The notes: generated by a model from the letters alone, not told the origin. Shown: positions 26,501 to 40,138, counted from the stretch's first letter. The stretch: DNA of 64,000 nt from Formicarius rufipectus (GCA_013399695.1 VXAU01001325.1:443135-507134); one strand, 5' to 3'. Translations and numbers: made by a program.

Positions 26501-28451
26501 ATTTACAGTATATACATCCTCTCTGCCAAGTTAAGTCATAGTTTGCAATGTGGTTAGCACTGAATTCAGAACATGGCATGATTCTGTACAACAATCTGAA
26601 CTTGTGAAACCAACTAAATGGTGGTAATCTTATAGCAAGTTTTATTAAGATACAGCTACACATGGGGATATAAGAAATATGCTGCTGAAACTAAAATTTA
26701 TATAATTAATCATTTTGAAATGAATTTTCTTCTCTCTGTGTGAATTTTTTGTTCAGAATAATTAGCTAGCCACAGTTTATTTATACAAGGTGTGTGTAAT
26801 CTGTTTATAGAGCATGGCAGCTGACATAATGTAGCTCTTGGAGAGCTGTGACATTCCCTTCCCACAAGTAACATTTGAAATGATAAAACAACATTCAGAT
26901 GAATAACTCCCCACCAGGTAAAAATCATTACAGCCCACATTCCCCAATAATAATTTCAATCCACCTTGTTAAACCTTTCTACAGAAGCAAATACAGGTAA
27001 CAACCCCATTTGCTGTAACTGTAGAGCAATTCTTTAGCCAGTTTGGGGCCCCAAAAATGTGACTGAAGTAAATTCACTGTTGCAGAGAACTGTGTTTGCT
27101 GTAGACCAAAATGTTATTATATGACCCAGACAAACATAATGAGATTTGATTAGGAGATTAGAAACACAAACACACAAATCTCGTGTCATTCAGATGGAAA
27201 TATGACATATTAGGCAATGGGGAATTTGAGCCCAAATATTTGCCATCGCTGAGACTCACATCATCATGCCTGGGGTGTGAAAAAGTTCTCTCCAAGATCA
27301 TTCCATGCTGCTCAGAGGAGAGCTTTCAGAAATACCATGATATCAAGATTTTCTTTTTGCCCCCAAAGTATGTGTAATTTCTGTACCAGGATCCATGTGA
27401 ATGTCTTCTTTCTGGAGTGGTATATTTTTCCCTGTAGAGTCATAAATCAGGGACCATACAAATATAATTGGATCCACTCCATGTGGAAATGTTGTGCGAA
27501 GATGGATGATGGACTTACTGCCTGCATCTTCTGGGAGAGACATTGTGCCAACAGGACCTGGAGTTGACGTGAATGGCTCTAGCTTTGATTTGCAGAAGAA
27601 ACACTGATCCCTTTTATATGGATAGAGTACACTTCAGCAGGCCTGAACTTGATGCAAACCCTGAGGGAAAAGGTAACCTGGCATTTTTGATGCCTGCTGA
27701 GGATCAAATTTGTTGGCCCCCAAACAGCATAAATACATGTATTAGGTGGATCCAAATAAATAAATTATCAAGCGAAACAGCCTGGCAAGGGTAGGAGAGC
27801 TGGGCTGTGAACATCATTTTTCTTCAGTCTGCAGAGGTAAAGTGAAGGATGAAGAGGAAAGGACATTTAAAGCAAGCAACTGTGTTGACAAAAGAGAGTG
27901 GAGAAACACTGCCTCTTCTTGTGCAATATCTAGTCACCCTAGATAAAGCAGATTTCAGTTCTTCATGTTTACAGCCTGCCTCCCAGGACACAACAACAAA
28001 GCAAGGAGACAAAGAGAGGTGGTTGGCTTTTGCTACAGATAGAAATCTGTATAGATAGAAATCAGTCAGTGAAGACTGAACCACCCAGAAGGAAGTTCAT
28101 TGCAGCATAGTATGTCCCAGTGCTGAAGCAGTGCCAGTGTAGCTATACGAGTGCAGATGTTTGCTCTGAGCACTCCAACCTGTGGACTCTCTCCTAGTCA
28201 CACCAATGCACAGCCTGAAGGGTTTTTCTGACTTGGAAATTCAATTTGTAGTGTCCACTACTGCTACTTCTACCCATCTGTGGACTTTTTTACACAATGG
28301 TTTCTTCTTCTAACTGCGAAATAGTGTGATTGCATCTCTTTTGCCTTCCCTTGATAGCACATTAGGTGCAAATGAGCAAAGTGTTTACACCTTGGCCTGT
28401 TCTGAGCTGCAAACTCCATCAGCCCAGACCCATTTCTGCAGAACTGTGACT
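23571..28451. other. unique DNA, no supported gene
   Basis: No gene or repeat family is supported. On the minus strand a stop-free stretch of about 100 codons lies at about 27340-27645 and contains an ATG-initiated 66-codon frame (27343-27543). Its plus strand is also open in places, which argues for chance. An 11-bp direct repeat (agatagaaatc) occurs at 28037-28047 and 28053-28063. Confidence 0.45.
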
Positions 28452-29663
28452 CTAGAGAGAGGAAAAGATCATATTCTGCAAATGAGTGAATAGTCTTGAA
28501 TTACAGAAATATAGTAAAAGTGAGTGAGTGATTGTAGTTAGCCTTTCAATAGCCACACTGTTGCAATTCAAAACTGAGCAGGGAGAGGTGAAATGGGACA
28601 ATGATAGTTTTTTGTTCCTGGAAATAAACGTCAAGAAAGATCCCTGGATGGTAGAATGGTTATCTTGAAGTGAGTAGAGCCTTACATGCAATTGACCATC
28701 TACTCCAAGGTGAGAAGTTCCAGCTTTATTGAAATAATAGGAAATTTTGCTATTTAATTCAGTGAGACAAGCTGTCAGTCCTAAATCCTTGGGACACAAG
28801 AAGACTGCAACACCATATTTGAAGAGGTGTATTTTTCTTACTGCAGATAAGGCTATGGTGGATGTAAGAAAGGTAGGAGACCAAGGTGGAAGGAGGAGAG
28901 GTAATTTTTTCAATAATCTGGGCTGTGAGAGATGCACTGTGTTTCCCAAGCTCCTGCCATCCTGTTTGAAATGTATAGCCGGTTGCAAATGCCCTTTCTA
29001 CTGAAACCAAGCTGCTATGGCAATGATGCAAGCTGTAATGTATGCTGGTTTCTCTGTGTAGGATGTCCGTATAGCCCTCTTTAGTATCAACTTGTGACTA
29101 TTTTGTCCTCTGACTAGTGGGTGGGTGCTGCAGATTTCCTCATGGTGTACCTCATGCAGAAGTTGCTGGTATTTTCTTACTAATATTTTCATTTTGCCAG
29201 TGTGATGTGTACCTGATATATTTGGCCTTAGTTCTTGTAGCGTTTTGAGAGGTTGTTTTTTTTTGTGTATACTCTGTCTTCTGGAAATGTCCAGTATTTG
29301 ACCAGAATATTGAGAGGGGAATAAGACATGACCTATCGTTTTGTTTCTGGGAACATTCCTGCATGATATTTATGTTTACACTGACTGTGTCCTCAAGCCC
29401 ACATTTAAAATGTAGATCAAACAGTATTGCCAACATGTATTTTTCCTTACTGAGAATTTTTCTGAATATGGAGTTGTATTTGCTGTTCTGCCAATACTCT
29501 TGCAGCCAATGTCTGTTTTACATTTATTTGCAATTCCTCTTGTAAAAGGAAGAAAGAAAACCATAATGGTCAATGTCTGACTGAAATAAGCAATAGGAAT
29601 ATTGACTTTATCATGATTTAAGGTGGGAAAATGATAAACAAATATGCAAGGAGCATGCAGCAA
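28452..29663 (-). other. run of staggered minus-strand open frames, function unknown
   Basis: Five partly overlapping minus-strand open frames lie close together: 29376-29663 (95 codons), 29152-29436 (94), 28998-29192 (64), 28759-29031 (90) and 28452-28988 (178). The last is the longest frame in the window that is neither low-complexity nor interrupted by Ns. I recognise no domain. The first frame contains LPFTRGIANK, which loosely recalls the tail of Penelope-like or GIY-YIG reverse transcriptases. That resemblance is too weak to name a family. A decayed retroelement or processed pseudogene with frameshifts would give this pattern, and so could chance in a region of few stops. No splice sites or poly(A) tail support a gene. 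Confidence 0.2.
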
Positions 29664-31994
29664 TGATCTCTTGGGTATGGTGTTGCTAATCTACCACTTC
29701 TGATATGTTCAGATGACTCTAAGATAATCATGTAATGGCAGTGAATAGAAATTGGGCAGTTAAAAAGTCTTCTCTCAAGCTGTTTAATATGCTCAGAATC
29801 CTGCTACAGTGGTGATACAGATATACAGCTAGGTCTTGCACATTTCATTCATGGTTCATTAATTATATGTGATCAATTAAACAGCACAGAATGAATATAT
29901 AATATTAATTAATCTTCTAGAAATCACAAAATTTGCTAAATAATAGGGTAAGGAAAATTGAATTTGTGCAGCTTTTTTCATCACAGAACACTCCAAGGCA
30001 GCATTTAATTTTCGTTATTGAGTCGAGTTACAGTGTCAAGTCTAATTCATGGGCATTTATGAAAGGCACATTTAACAATCTCCATTAGGAAAAATGCTGC
30101 AATTTTTCATGATGGCTCATAAGATATTACACAAAGAATGAAATAATCTTAGGCCACTGCTCTGGACAGTGCTTTCTTTTTTGGCATTCTTTACGCCATA
30201 AAAGGGCAAAAGCCCGGTATCTGTGATGTTACTCAGTTTGCTATATTTTGTCTTCTTCAAATGGCTTGATCTCTCTGGACAACCAAACCCCATTAATCTG
30301 GGGGAAAAGAGTCAGCACTTAATAACAGAATGTTACTTTATCAAGCAGTTAAACTGTGGCCAGGAAAAGCAAATACACTCTGAATCAACCCAGTGCAGTG
30401 AAGTGGAATATAAATGTTGCAGAGCTTATCTATGGAAGCATGTTGTCATTTTTCTGAGGTTTCTATCAAACTTTTAATCAAAACCATAGCTGAAATTGGC
30501 CCATGTTACTGTGATCATTTTTGAGTGTTCTGTTCTGTAAAGTCTAGCACACAGATTTATAATGTTTGAACACTAGCACTGTTGCCAAAAGTCAAAAGAA
30601 AGTTGCAGACTTCAGGCACACATCATCAGTACATGTTATATATCTACTTCAGAAGCAAAAGGGAAGTCCATTGGAGATGGCCACAAATGCACTCCAGTGG
30701 CCAGAACCAATGATCTGATGAAGCTGCAAGATGATCTGGGAAATGTATTACTTTAGAGAATAAGGAGGAATGTATTCACAAAGACCAGCTGCAGATCAGG
30801 TAGGCTAAAGGCCTGTATTAGCTCTGGTAAAAGTCAGTTTGGAATACCTGTAGTAAAGAGTTCAGCACTGAATTAGCCTACAGAATGGAAGAACTGATTT
30901 AATATAATGCTTAGTGACATGTGTTTTTACAATTCATCCACTTTTCTTAGCATAGCTGGTCACAATGCCTCTTATCTTTCCTACATACAACAGTCATGTG
31001 AGAATCATACCAATATATATGAAGATAATCTCCATATATGGTCTGTAATGCCCATGGCACATACCTGAAGTTCACATTTCGAACTTCTTCAGGTAGAAAG
31101 ATCTTAGTACATCAATGAGGTGTACTTTTAGGCTTACTTCTTGTTTTCTTGCCTTTGGTGCAGAAAAACAAGCACTTGCTCATATGTTATGACCGACCAC
31201 AAATACAGATGTACCTATTAGTAATAGGCAAGTTGGGGTTTTTTTGCCTGATAATACATCTACTAGAATAGCTATTAAACTAGTGATTTCATTTAGCACT
31301 ATATTTTATATACAGACATCAACAAATACATATCTCATATTTCAGCTATCTTTGGTTTGTATTAAGAACACGGAAAAGAGTACAGCAGCCAAAATGAAAA
31401 CCAGAAGAGAGATTTACCAAATGCCACAGCTGATATTTTTCTGCAACCTTAATACCATAAACATTCTGTAAGAAGTATAAAAAGAAACAGTATGTGTGTG
31501 TACATAATTATATAATGTTAGTGAATTGCTTATTTACTAAATTATACTGATTAAACATTCCCTCATTAAAAAGTTTTGAGAAATACAGGTTGATCAAAAG
31601 ATATAAAACAGTGTAAAGTGAGAAAATGATATACTAACATTATCATGTATTGATACTTATTTTTTCCAAGGAGAACATTGTCTGTTATGTTTTGATAATG
31701 GAGGAAGGGTAAAGAACTAACTTTATGTATGAAGCAGTAGACAATGTAGGATGTTGAGGTACTTTACTAGTGGGTTGACAAGCTAGTTGCCTGTTTAAAA
31801 TTTGTAAAAGTTAGAAAATATAAAGAATATTTGTTATGTTTATGATGATGATGAGGTGAAATATTGAGTTAATTTTGTGAGGCATGCCAAATTAGGGAAC
31901 GTGTAATTCAATTGTTTGGTTTTTTTTTCCAAAACTCCTATCTTATTGGGGTCTGGTTTTGGAGTTGTCTAAATTTAGAGGAAATTAGGAAATT
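29664..31994. other. AT-rich DNA with a possible conserved noncoding block
   Basis: No gene seen. About 29860-30130 is dense in homeodomain-type cores (ATTAATTAAT, TAATT, TTTATG) and lacks repeat-like features, a texture typical of vertebrate conserved noncoding elements; this is inference. A hairpin-forming inverted repeat lies at 31063-31095: TACCTGAAG pairs with CTTCAGGTA, with an inner TTC/GAA pair. Confidence 0.35.
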
Positions 31995-32536
31995 TGTTGG
32001 ACTAGGAACCAAAGAAGGAGACAAGCCTCCTTTAAATTCAAACAAAATTTAATTAAGCTACGATAATAGAAAGGATAACAGTTCTTAACTACAGTNGGGC
32101 TGGGGGGCTGCTGCCAATGCAGTGGGGGCTCCTCGTGCCCAGGCCAGAAGCCATTGACTCTCTCAGGAAGCCCACCACAAAAGCCCTGGATAGGAAATCT
32201 CTCTCTCTCTGTATCTCTCTCTTAAGCACCGGACACTCCGAAATCCAGGGATTGGAAACAGGAGAAGAAGGGAAGGAGACCAAACTCACAGGGCAGAGGT
32301 TCTCCAAGCAGCGTCTCTCACCCTCTCTCTCCCAGCAGTCCTCCCGCCCCCAATCCCCGGCAATCCAAAAACCAAGTTCCCTCTTCCCTTACCACACCCA
32401 ACCAGAGGTTATAGATGCTAGGTGACAATTTCACTCATCATCTGCCCCTTTCTTATTTAGCAGTGGAAAAAGGTAGGGACCATTAACTCCTCCTTTGGTG
32501 GTAGGGGAAAGAAAAATTCCACGAGATTCTAAGACA
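31995..32536 (-). mobile_element. LTR-like retroviral element, minus strand
   Basis: A compact GC-rich block contrasts sharply with its AT-rich flanks. Read on the minus strand it has a TATA-like element (ctatAACC, near 32409), G-rich and CT/GA-repeat sequence, a T-rich segment with AATTAAA around 32045, and ends CTAGTCCAACA at 31995, a typical LTR 3' terminus. A plausible 5' terminus is TGTCTTAG ending at 32536, giving about 540 bp. The flanks (aaatt on the left, aaaac on the right) do not form a clear target duplication, so the 5' boundary is uncertain. No internal retroviral genes adjoin it. One ambiguous base is at 32096. The identity as an LTR is inferred from composition and layout. Confidence 0.5.
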
Positions 32537-35500
32537 AAAACAGGAGTAACTCCATCCTGTACTTAATTTTCAAAGAATTTCCATCTGGTTTCATGATACT
32601 GGCCCAGAGTTTGAAAGGTAAATAGGCATTCAAGCACTCAAGATACTTTGCAGAGTTAACTGACCACAATCAGGGCTTTCTGAGACATTCACATAGTTAG
32701 TTGGGGGAAAAAATGACTCATTTTTATGAAGCATCCAACTCCATTATCCTTTATATAGCCAAGACCCCAAATTACCCTGATGTACTTGGCTGAGTACGTG
32801 ATGAATAGGTTGGCTAGAAAAAGGAACTGGTAGTGCCTGTAATTTCCATGTATCTCTGGCAAATCCATGTGAGGAAATCTCAAGCAATAATTTGAAGACT
32901 ACACACAAAGTAGTTCAGGATTATTATTTTTCTATCTTTTGAAATAAATTGCATGAATTGCTTTAGATAGTAGAGAGTAGTAAATGACAAAAATTCCTTC
33001 TGAATGGAACATTGTTTCCTGCCCAATATGTATTTCTCTTTTGATTCTTACCTTCTTCCTGTCACTCCAGCATTTGAATAACTTAATATTTCACACCCCT
33101 GTTTAACAACAGCCCTGCAAGTTAAGAGAATAGTGGTGTCTACATCTAAATGACCAGATGAGGGAGGTCTTCCAGGCTCCTGGATGCTCAGTGAGACTGT
33201 ATTATGCACCAACTTGCCCCAGGGTTTCTGAGAAAATAAAAGCTAGAGGTTCTTTCTAGAATTGTCCCAGCTTGTCTTTGTCTTGTCTCAGCTAAGCCTT
33301 TGCTCATGCCATGACCCACTCAGTCTAGGTGCTGCCAGAATTGCCAATTCCATATAAAAATTTCTGGAGGGATACAGAGAAATAAAGCAAGTTAGTAACT
33401 TATCTAATCTTTAATAGGCCTATTGGCAGGAAAACTATTTATATATTCAAAACAGCAAAGGTCATGGTGTATACAAATAATACATGTTTTGTGTTTATGT
33501 CATTCATTGAAAATCATTAGGTAGCAGGGATCACAGGATTGCTTTCAGCTAAACCAGAAATGTAAGGGCCAGATGTTACTAATAAACTCCAATTTCAATT
33601 GATTGAATAATTATTTTATTCAGCCAGTTTTCTTTAGAAAATGGTTATATCAAATGGTTTGAAAACTGTTCCAGATGTCAATTGTTCTTTTTTGTTGGGA
33701 ATGCATGAGCAAATGGAAGATAGGTCATTTGATCAATATAAACATCATACACAAGTAGGACCTCGTATTCTATCTTAGTGTATCTGACAAGCAATTTCAC
33801 TCCTAGCGAAACTAAACCTTAGAGTTCCTTAGACAAATATTTACTTGTGATTCTGTCTGTAATCACAGAATACACTCCTGTGTCCCTTCCTGCAAGAAGT
33901 ACCTCTGGACATTTGAAGATGATGGCTTTAATCTTGTTACTAGTTCATCCTTCCTGGTATCATTTAACTTAATGTCAGGCTTTACTGAAAATCTCCAGTT
34001 AAAACTATTAAGAACTCACTGGGTTTTGATTGAATTACTCTTTTGTGAACCACACTGCTTCCTATAGAAAATGTTGACTCTTTGCTGAAATTGCCGGAAA
34101 ACCAAAAGTACTACCTTGGATGTATTTTCTTCATTCTTCCCATCCCCACTTGCTTCTTTGTCCAGCTTCCTTGGCCATATTATACTGCCTGTAAAGTATT
34201 TAAATGCCTCTAAGAACAGCGAGGTGCAGTGCACTGTGGAGGCAAAGAGGGCAAAATGTCAGAGCAAAACGTTTGCAAGCAATTGTTTTTCTTAGCCCTG
34301 TTGGCTTTGAGAGCCGTTACTCTGAAATAGTGATTTACAGGAAAACCGTGGTACTTGCTAACATATTCATCATACTTTTGACAGCTTAATAGGTTTCAAT
34401 AGCACATTTTAAAAAACTGACAAGCATTTCAAAATATGATTCCTGATATGTCATTAAAAAATAATTCTATTCTAAGAATTTTTTTAAGAATGGTTTTCCT
34501 TTAAAAACAAAGCAAAGCAAAACAAAACTTAAAACGAAAGAACAATTCACCATGGTTTTTTAGGGCTTAAAACAGTGCATTTTTTTTCATTGAGTTTTCA
34601 TGAGTTCTGAGACAGTAAATAAAGCAGAGATTTCTAATGGGTCTGTAAGGAAGTAGATACAATGAAACTGTAGTTTACACAGAGCAGCCAAAGGAGTGTT
34701 AATTTATGAAGACCAGTGAGCTCTATTGCAGGGATTTACTCCTTAGCAACAAAAAGTTCAGGGTAAAATCCTGGCTACCCTGAATTTAGTGAGAATTTAG
34801 TCACTGATTTTGACTGTACTAGTAAATAAAAAATGCTTGGGACTCTTTTCTGCACCACTGCATTGTAGTTGCCTACTGGGACTATGTCCGTGCCCCTTCC
34901 TGAGCCCTGCACAGGAAAGGTGTGATAGAGGACTAACTGGCCCAGGACAAAGTCATGCCAAGGACTCTTCTGGTGACCAGCAGCACCAGCTAGCACAGCC
35001 ATGGACAGTGAGGCTAGAAATTCACCTTCTCCATCCAGTCTCTTTTAACTGAGGCATATTTGATCTTTGTTTTTCTGTTCCTCCTATAATTTTAATATCT
35101 GAAAGATTAGATCATAAATACAGGTATCACCTGATTTTTTTTTTCTAGTGCAGTTCAAAGGCAACAAGAAACTTTCTAGCCAAGTACATGTTTAGTTGAA
35201 AGCTTGATTTGACTGGATTGTCCTCCCTGCAAGGTAAAAAAATATCTGCAGAGTAATAAAATTTTAAGTGTCCTTAAAACTGTAAATGTTAAGAAACTAT
35301 TTTATTTAATTGCATACCATATGCCACATTTGGCACACATTAAAATCTGTAGGGTTTTTATGTGTTTCTTACTGCTCAGTAACTAGTACTTAGTTAAATA
35401 TTTAATCTAAAACTTCTTAAATACAGAAGTAGCCTGCATGAATTTATGGTCTTCTGTCATGCAAGAAAGGAAAAGGTAAAAATCTGTAACTCTATAAAGC

Positions 35501-37666
35501 TTTAGAGGGTAAAAAAACATATATAATGAGCAGGAATCACCTTCCCTCTGGATCACTGAAAGTTAGGTCATAGGCTCCATCTAACATGACATAAATTTTA
35601 CAAATTAAATTGCCCTGTAGTGCAACCTTAATGCATCTTCCTATCAACCGTGTATCTATTTGAAAACAAACATTTCATTTGCATGCATAAATACATGTTA
35701 TTTCAGTCTGGGAAGTCTAAAAACATTTAAATGAACTGTGTTTTTCAGTGAAAACAGTTTAATAATAAAATAAAAGTGAAGCCACAGTTTGCCTGAAGCT
35801 AAAGAACTCGAACTTATAGCCTCCTCTACTTTACTTTTCCTTAGTAGTGACAGGAAATTTTCATAGGTGAGGTGCAAAACTGTGGCAAAAGTTTCACTTG
35901 CATTTTGCCTCAACAACCTGCACTTTTTTTTCTTGAAAGTAATTCCTTTGGAAATATGAAAGCACATGGAAATTAAAGTGAGATTTCTTCTGAAAAATTA
36001 ATAATCCACAAAGAAATATTTGTACTTGGGTGCCTTCCCAAGGTACAATGGAAAAGACTTCTCCTGGATTTCGTTTTTATTAGCATTATTTTTTTAGGAT
36101 GGATTAAAATTACAAAGATTTGTTTTGTTCATGAAAGTCCTAAAGTCTTCCTCAACTCAGGTAACATATGGCATTCTTTAATTTTTAGTCTTTCTGATCA
36201 CCAGTAGCATTAAATCAAAGCACGATCTAGAGTAATCAAAGGGATAATGTATCATGAAAAGAAGAAGTTAATTCAATTGCAATAACTTTATTAGCACTAC
36301 ATGGTACCCAGGTATAGTAGGAGTTAATCAAGGCAATGGTTATCTGACATCTGTTCATTGAAAATAATTTTATATTAATTTAGTGTAGATTTTACACACA
36401 GAGACATAACTCCTACACTAAAGCTTCATCTGTTTTTAATGCTGCTTAACATGCAAAATCAGCACATTACTTTGGCGCAGATTTCTAATGGAGCAGTCCT
36501 GACCTTGTATCAGAAACTAGAACTGTGATTATGAAAACTACTGTCTTCAGAAAGTTTGACTTTTATTATTGTGGCGTGTTCATCACTGAGAAGAGGGTTA
36601 CTTGAAATGCAGAATTTGTTCCTGTCCCATTCACATTTTAATTTTTAACACATAAAGTGGCCTTGTTGTTTCATTTGTAGCTCCACATAGTTGCGCATAG
36701 TTAATCATCTGCCGTGTAGCCTACTTATCGAGAAACTCTGTTGAAGTCTGAGGATTCAAAGTATACTCACCTTGTAGCATAGAATAGTTCCTTCTCAACA
36801 AAAAGAGTAAATACTCAGTCCCTTTAAGTGAAACCATAGCAAAACAGTCACTGTTTCTGATTTCAGTTGGTTCCCTCTAAAGTTTTTTAAACTTTCTTGA
36901 AAGCCATGTTGATGAAACATTCCATCCGGTGAACTGGTTTGTTAAAATATTTGTGCAAACCAATCATCTGAAGAGGCATGTTGCAAACATGAATCAAGTG
37001 GAAACTGAGGTTTTAACCATGTTTGAAAAAAGTATTATTTGCCAGTTATCTTCCTTTTTTTTGCTTAGAATATTCCATCATAATTTCTGGAAGGGTAATA
37101 TTCAGAAAGAATTCAAAGCAAGATGTTTCATGTAAACTATCTTCTGATAGCTAACGGACTCTCTTCACTAGCTTCTGGTAGTGCATTACTTCATGTTTAG
37201 GAAACAGAGTGAAAGAACTCAGTAATGTAAAATCATGTAAGTCAAACATACTGGAGTTGTAGCATAAATAAAGTATTTGATAAAACAGCAGCACTGAGAG
37301 GGAATCTGCAGGTTTGTCTAAAATTGCTTCTACGTGGCTCTGATAAAATTTGTGATAACAAATCCTTTCCCTTCTATAACAGCAAGGACACAGTTTACTT
37401 TTTTTTCCTTTGAGCTCTACTGCAATTGTTTTCTTACCCATTAATTCCTGAAGAGACATGAGCACTGCAACTCTTGTAAGTGGCTGATGTAAGAGACTCA
37501 AGAGCCAGACATAAATAAATCCCATTTCTTAGGTGTCTTCTATGGTGCTGTCAAACTTTCAGTCAGGAACACTACAGTACTGAATGTTTAAAACTGGGTG
37601 AGACTCAGCCTTTCTATTTAATGACATGTGTTTCTTGTACGAAAATATGCAATGGATACTGAGCTC
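32537..37666. other. unique AT-rich DNA, no gene seen
   Basis: About 5.1 kb with no supported gene, RNA or repeat family. AT-rich blocks with dense TAAT cores (for example 36180-36480) could be conserved noncoding sequence but nothing here proves it. Open frames up to 89 codons lack motifs. Confidence 0.45.
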
Positions 37667-37688
37667 TGTGTGTGTGTGTGTGTGTGTG
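37667..37688. repeat. (TG)11 microsatellite
   Basis: An uninterrupted TG run of 22 bp. Such dinucleotide runs can adopt Z-DNA and are usually polymorphic. Confidence 0.95.
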
Positions 37689-40065
37689 ATTTTCCTTGTT
37701 TTAGTATTTAATGCAGTTGTTAAGTACCAGATTAATGTCTCTGTACAAACATACTCAGCTAGCCAGGTTAAATCTTATTCTGACTTTCCTAATAAAGCAC
37801 ATTGAACCATTCCTTTTAATATTGCTGTTATGACCTAACATAAGAAACAAGTATTACTTTCTTCCCAATAGGGAAGTCAAAAGATTAACACAGCCTCAAG
37901 TGGAATCTTTGTGGTAAGACGGAGGAGTAGAAGTTTGAAGGGTTACCTTAAATTACCCCAGCAGCAGTTACCTTTCAGTAGTTCAGATTCACCAGTCCAC
38001 TCTCAAAAGACTGAATTCTACTCAAACAGCAGGCAATATCATGTCTGCAAATAGCATAATGTGCAATGGAAATGCTGATTTGCTAGTAGAGTTAATGAAT
38101 ATCCATTGCCAAGAAAAAAAATTAGTTCTTGGCTTCTTTAAGTTAAAGGTTTGGATTTTATTGTGGGATCAGAAAAAGGAAATCAGACTCTTTAGTTCCT
38201 GACACATAGTTTTTCCAGTCTGCTTTCAGAAACTTTTTGTAGCTAGGAGTGATAGACAGCAGAAGAATGTTTTTCTAATTTTTTATTTGTTTTAGCTGAT
38301 ATATAAACAGTGCTTTTACTTAAGGACCGAGATTCCAGAGACTTATTCTCTTTGGAAGCATGAAGCTAAAGAAACACAGACAAAGTCATGAACAAGGACA
38401 ACTTTTGGGTTGTTTTTTTTTGGATTTTTTAACTTGTCATGAGGAGAATAAAGCTTTTATCATCTTTAATAACAAATGACTGCAACACATTGCTTTCAGT
38501 GTAAGAAGCTGCAAGATCAAGGTAATAGAGCATTCTCCAAAGGATACAATGGGGAGTAAAAGCATTATTCTAGTATAGTGAAATAGAAATTCTTACCAAA
38601 ATGGTGGTCATCTATTTTAAAGCAAATGATACGCAGGGAAAGAAAAAGACTATAGCTGGGCCTTTTTGATGCATTATAATCACAGTCAGCTGAAAGCTCT
38701 GAGTAATGAAGCAGATGATACTATGTGAGGTTGCCCATCTAAGCTTCCCAGGAGTAAGGAATTTACTATAACAATTTATGGACTTTGGTTCCCATGGAAG
38801 GAAATATGTGTATGCCTATTCTGAAGCAACTGAAAGTAAAAGCTGAAAAATAAAGTAACTGTTCCCAGGGCTTTTCACATTTGACTTGATTTCTGCATTA
38901 ATCATCTCTATCACAAACAGTCCTTGGCTGTAGTCCATGAAGACAAAGGAATGATTTCACAAAGCAAAGGAAGACATTTTTCATTTACTTGTGGACACTT
39001 TCAGTCTGAAAGGTAATCTTTCAATAACAGAGAAATTTAATGTGAAAGCAATTCTATTGACAAGTAAGGTTAAACAGTCTGAAGGAATGTCAAGTTTCAC
39101 TTCACATCTTAGATAAAGACACTTCTCTTTGTGCCCAATACATTTGCAGCTTTGAATCCTGGAAAAGTTAAGTCTGGTCTTAACTTTTTTTTTACTTTCC
39201 CTTGCCTTTCCTGGTAGTTGCCGATTTGCAAACTGGTCCTGGTGCTTATCATGTCACTTAAAAAGTTTCCCACAAAAAAAACCAAGGAACATTTCAGAGG
39301 TAAAAGGTATGAGAAATAATCATCTGTATTGATGTGCAATGTAATTCACAGTCTTCTCACCCATAGATGGCTCCTGAGATGGTCAAAGCCAGACAGTAAA
39401 TCCATGTAAACTCTGAAGTCAAGGACAGCTTATACAAAGTTGAAATTTCTTTTAATGAAGAATTCTGTCAGAATGATTATTTAGATAGAATGTGTAGGCA
39501 TTTTTTTTCCTATTTCCAGTGAGAACATTTTGCTCTGTGATGCTGAAGCAATATTTGGACTGTTGATTTAGCTGTGTTTTCCATAGCATTCTTGGGTGGA
39601 AGGGGGCCTAGATCAGCAATGGCCAGCTGCAGGGCTCAGGCCAGGGTTCCCGGATCTGCCCATCCACATGTGCCACAAGGAGTGCTTCTGTTACAGGCTA
39701 GGAAATGCTGGAAGCCCAGGAGGTGAGATGACAAGAATAGGCAAAGTTTCTAATAGAACTCATTTTTCTTTTGTTTGCCAGACTGGCCTAATATAACAAA
39801 GTATTTTGATTACTGTATTTTTTAGAATGAACCTCTTTCATTATAAGTTTTCAATTACTTCAGGAAGTGGCAGTATCACCATGTCACCTTGATTCTGCTT
39901 TATCTAATGTTTTCTGGCATGAAAACATTAGCATGTCTGTACTTAATAGAAGGGTTGTTATCAAGAATGTTTTTCATGTGCCTGAATTAATGTGTTTTCC
40001 TCTTCAAGATGAGGGTATAGAGATGATGAATGAAAGTTCCTGGCTGCTTTGTTATTTGTTTGGGC
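37689..40065. other. unique AT-rich DNA, no gene seen
   Basis: No supported gene. A modestly GC-richer patch at about 39590-39730 contains a plus-strand open frame (39596-39796) with no recognisable domain. Confidence 0.45.
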
Positions 40066-40138
40066 GTTTTTTTGGTTTGTGTTGTTTTTTTGGTTGGTTG
40101 GTTGATTGGTTGTTTGGCTGATTTTTTTTTTTTTTTTT
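40066..40138 (+). repeat. GT-rich low-complexity tract ending in poly-T
   Basis: From 40066 to 40104 the plus strand contains only G and T, with (TTGG)n character. After a short break it ends in T17 at 40122-40138. This is a simple-sequence tract, similar in kind to 54544-54660. Confidence 0.85.
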
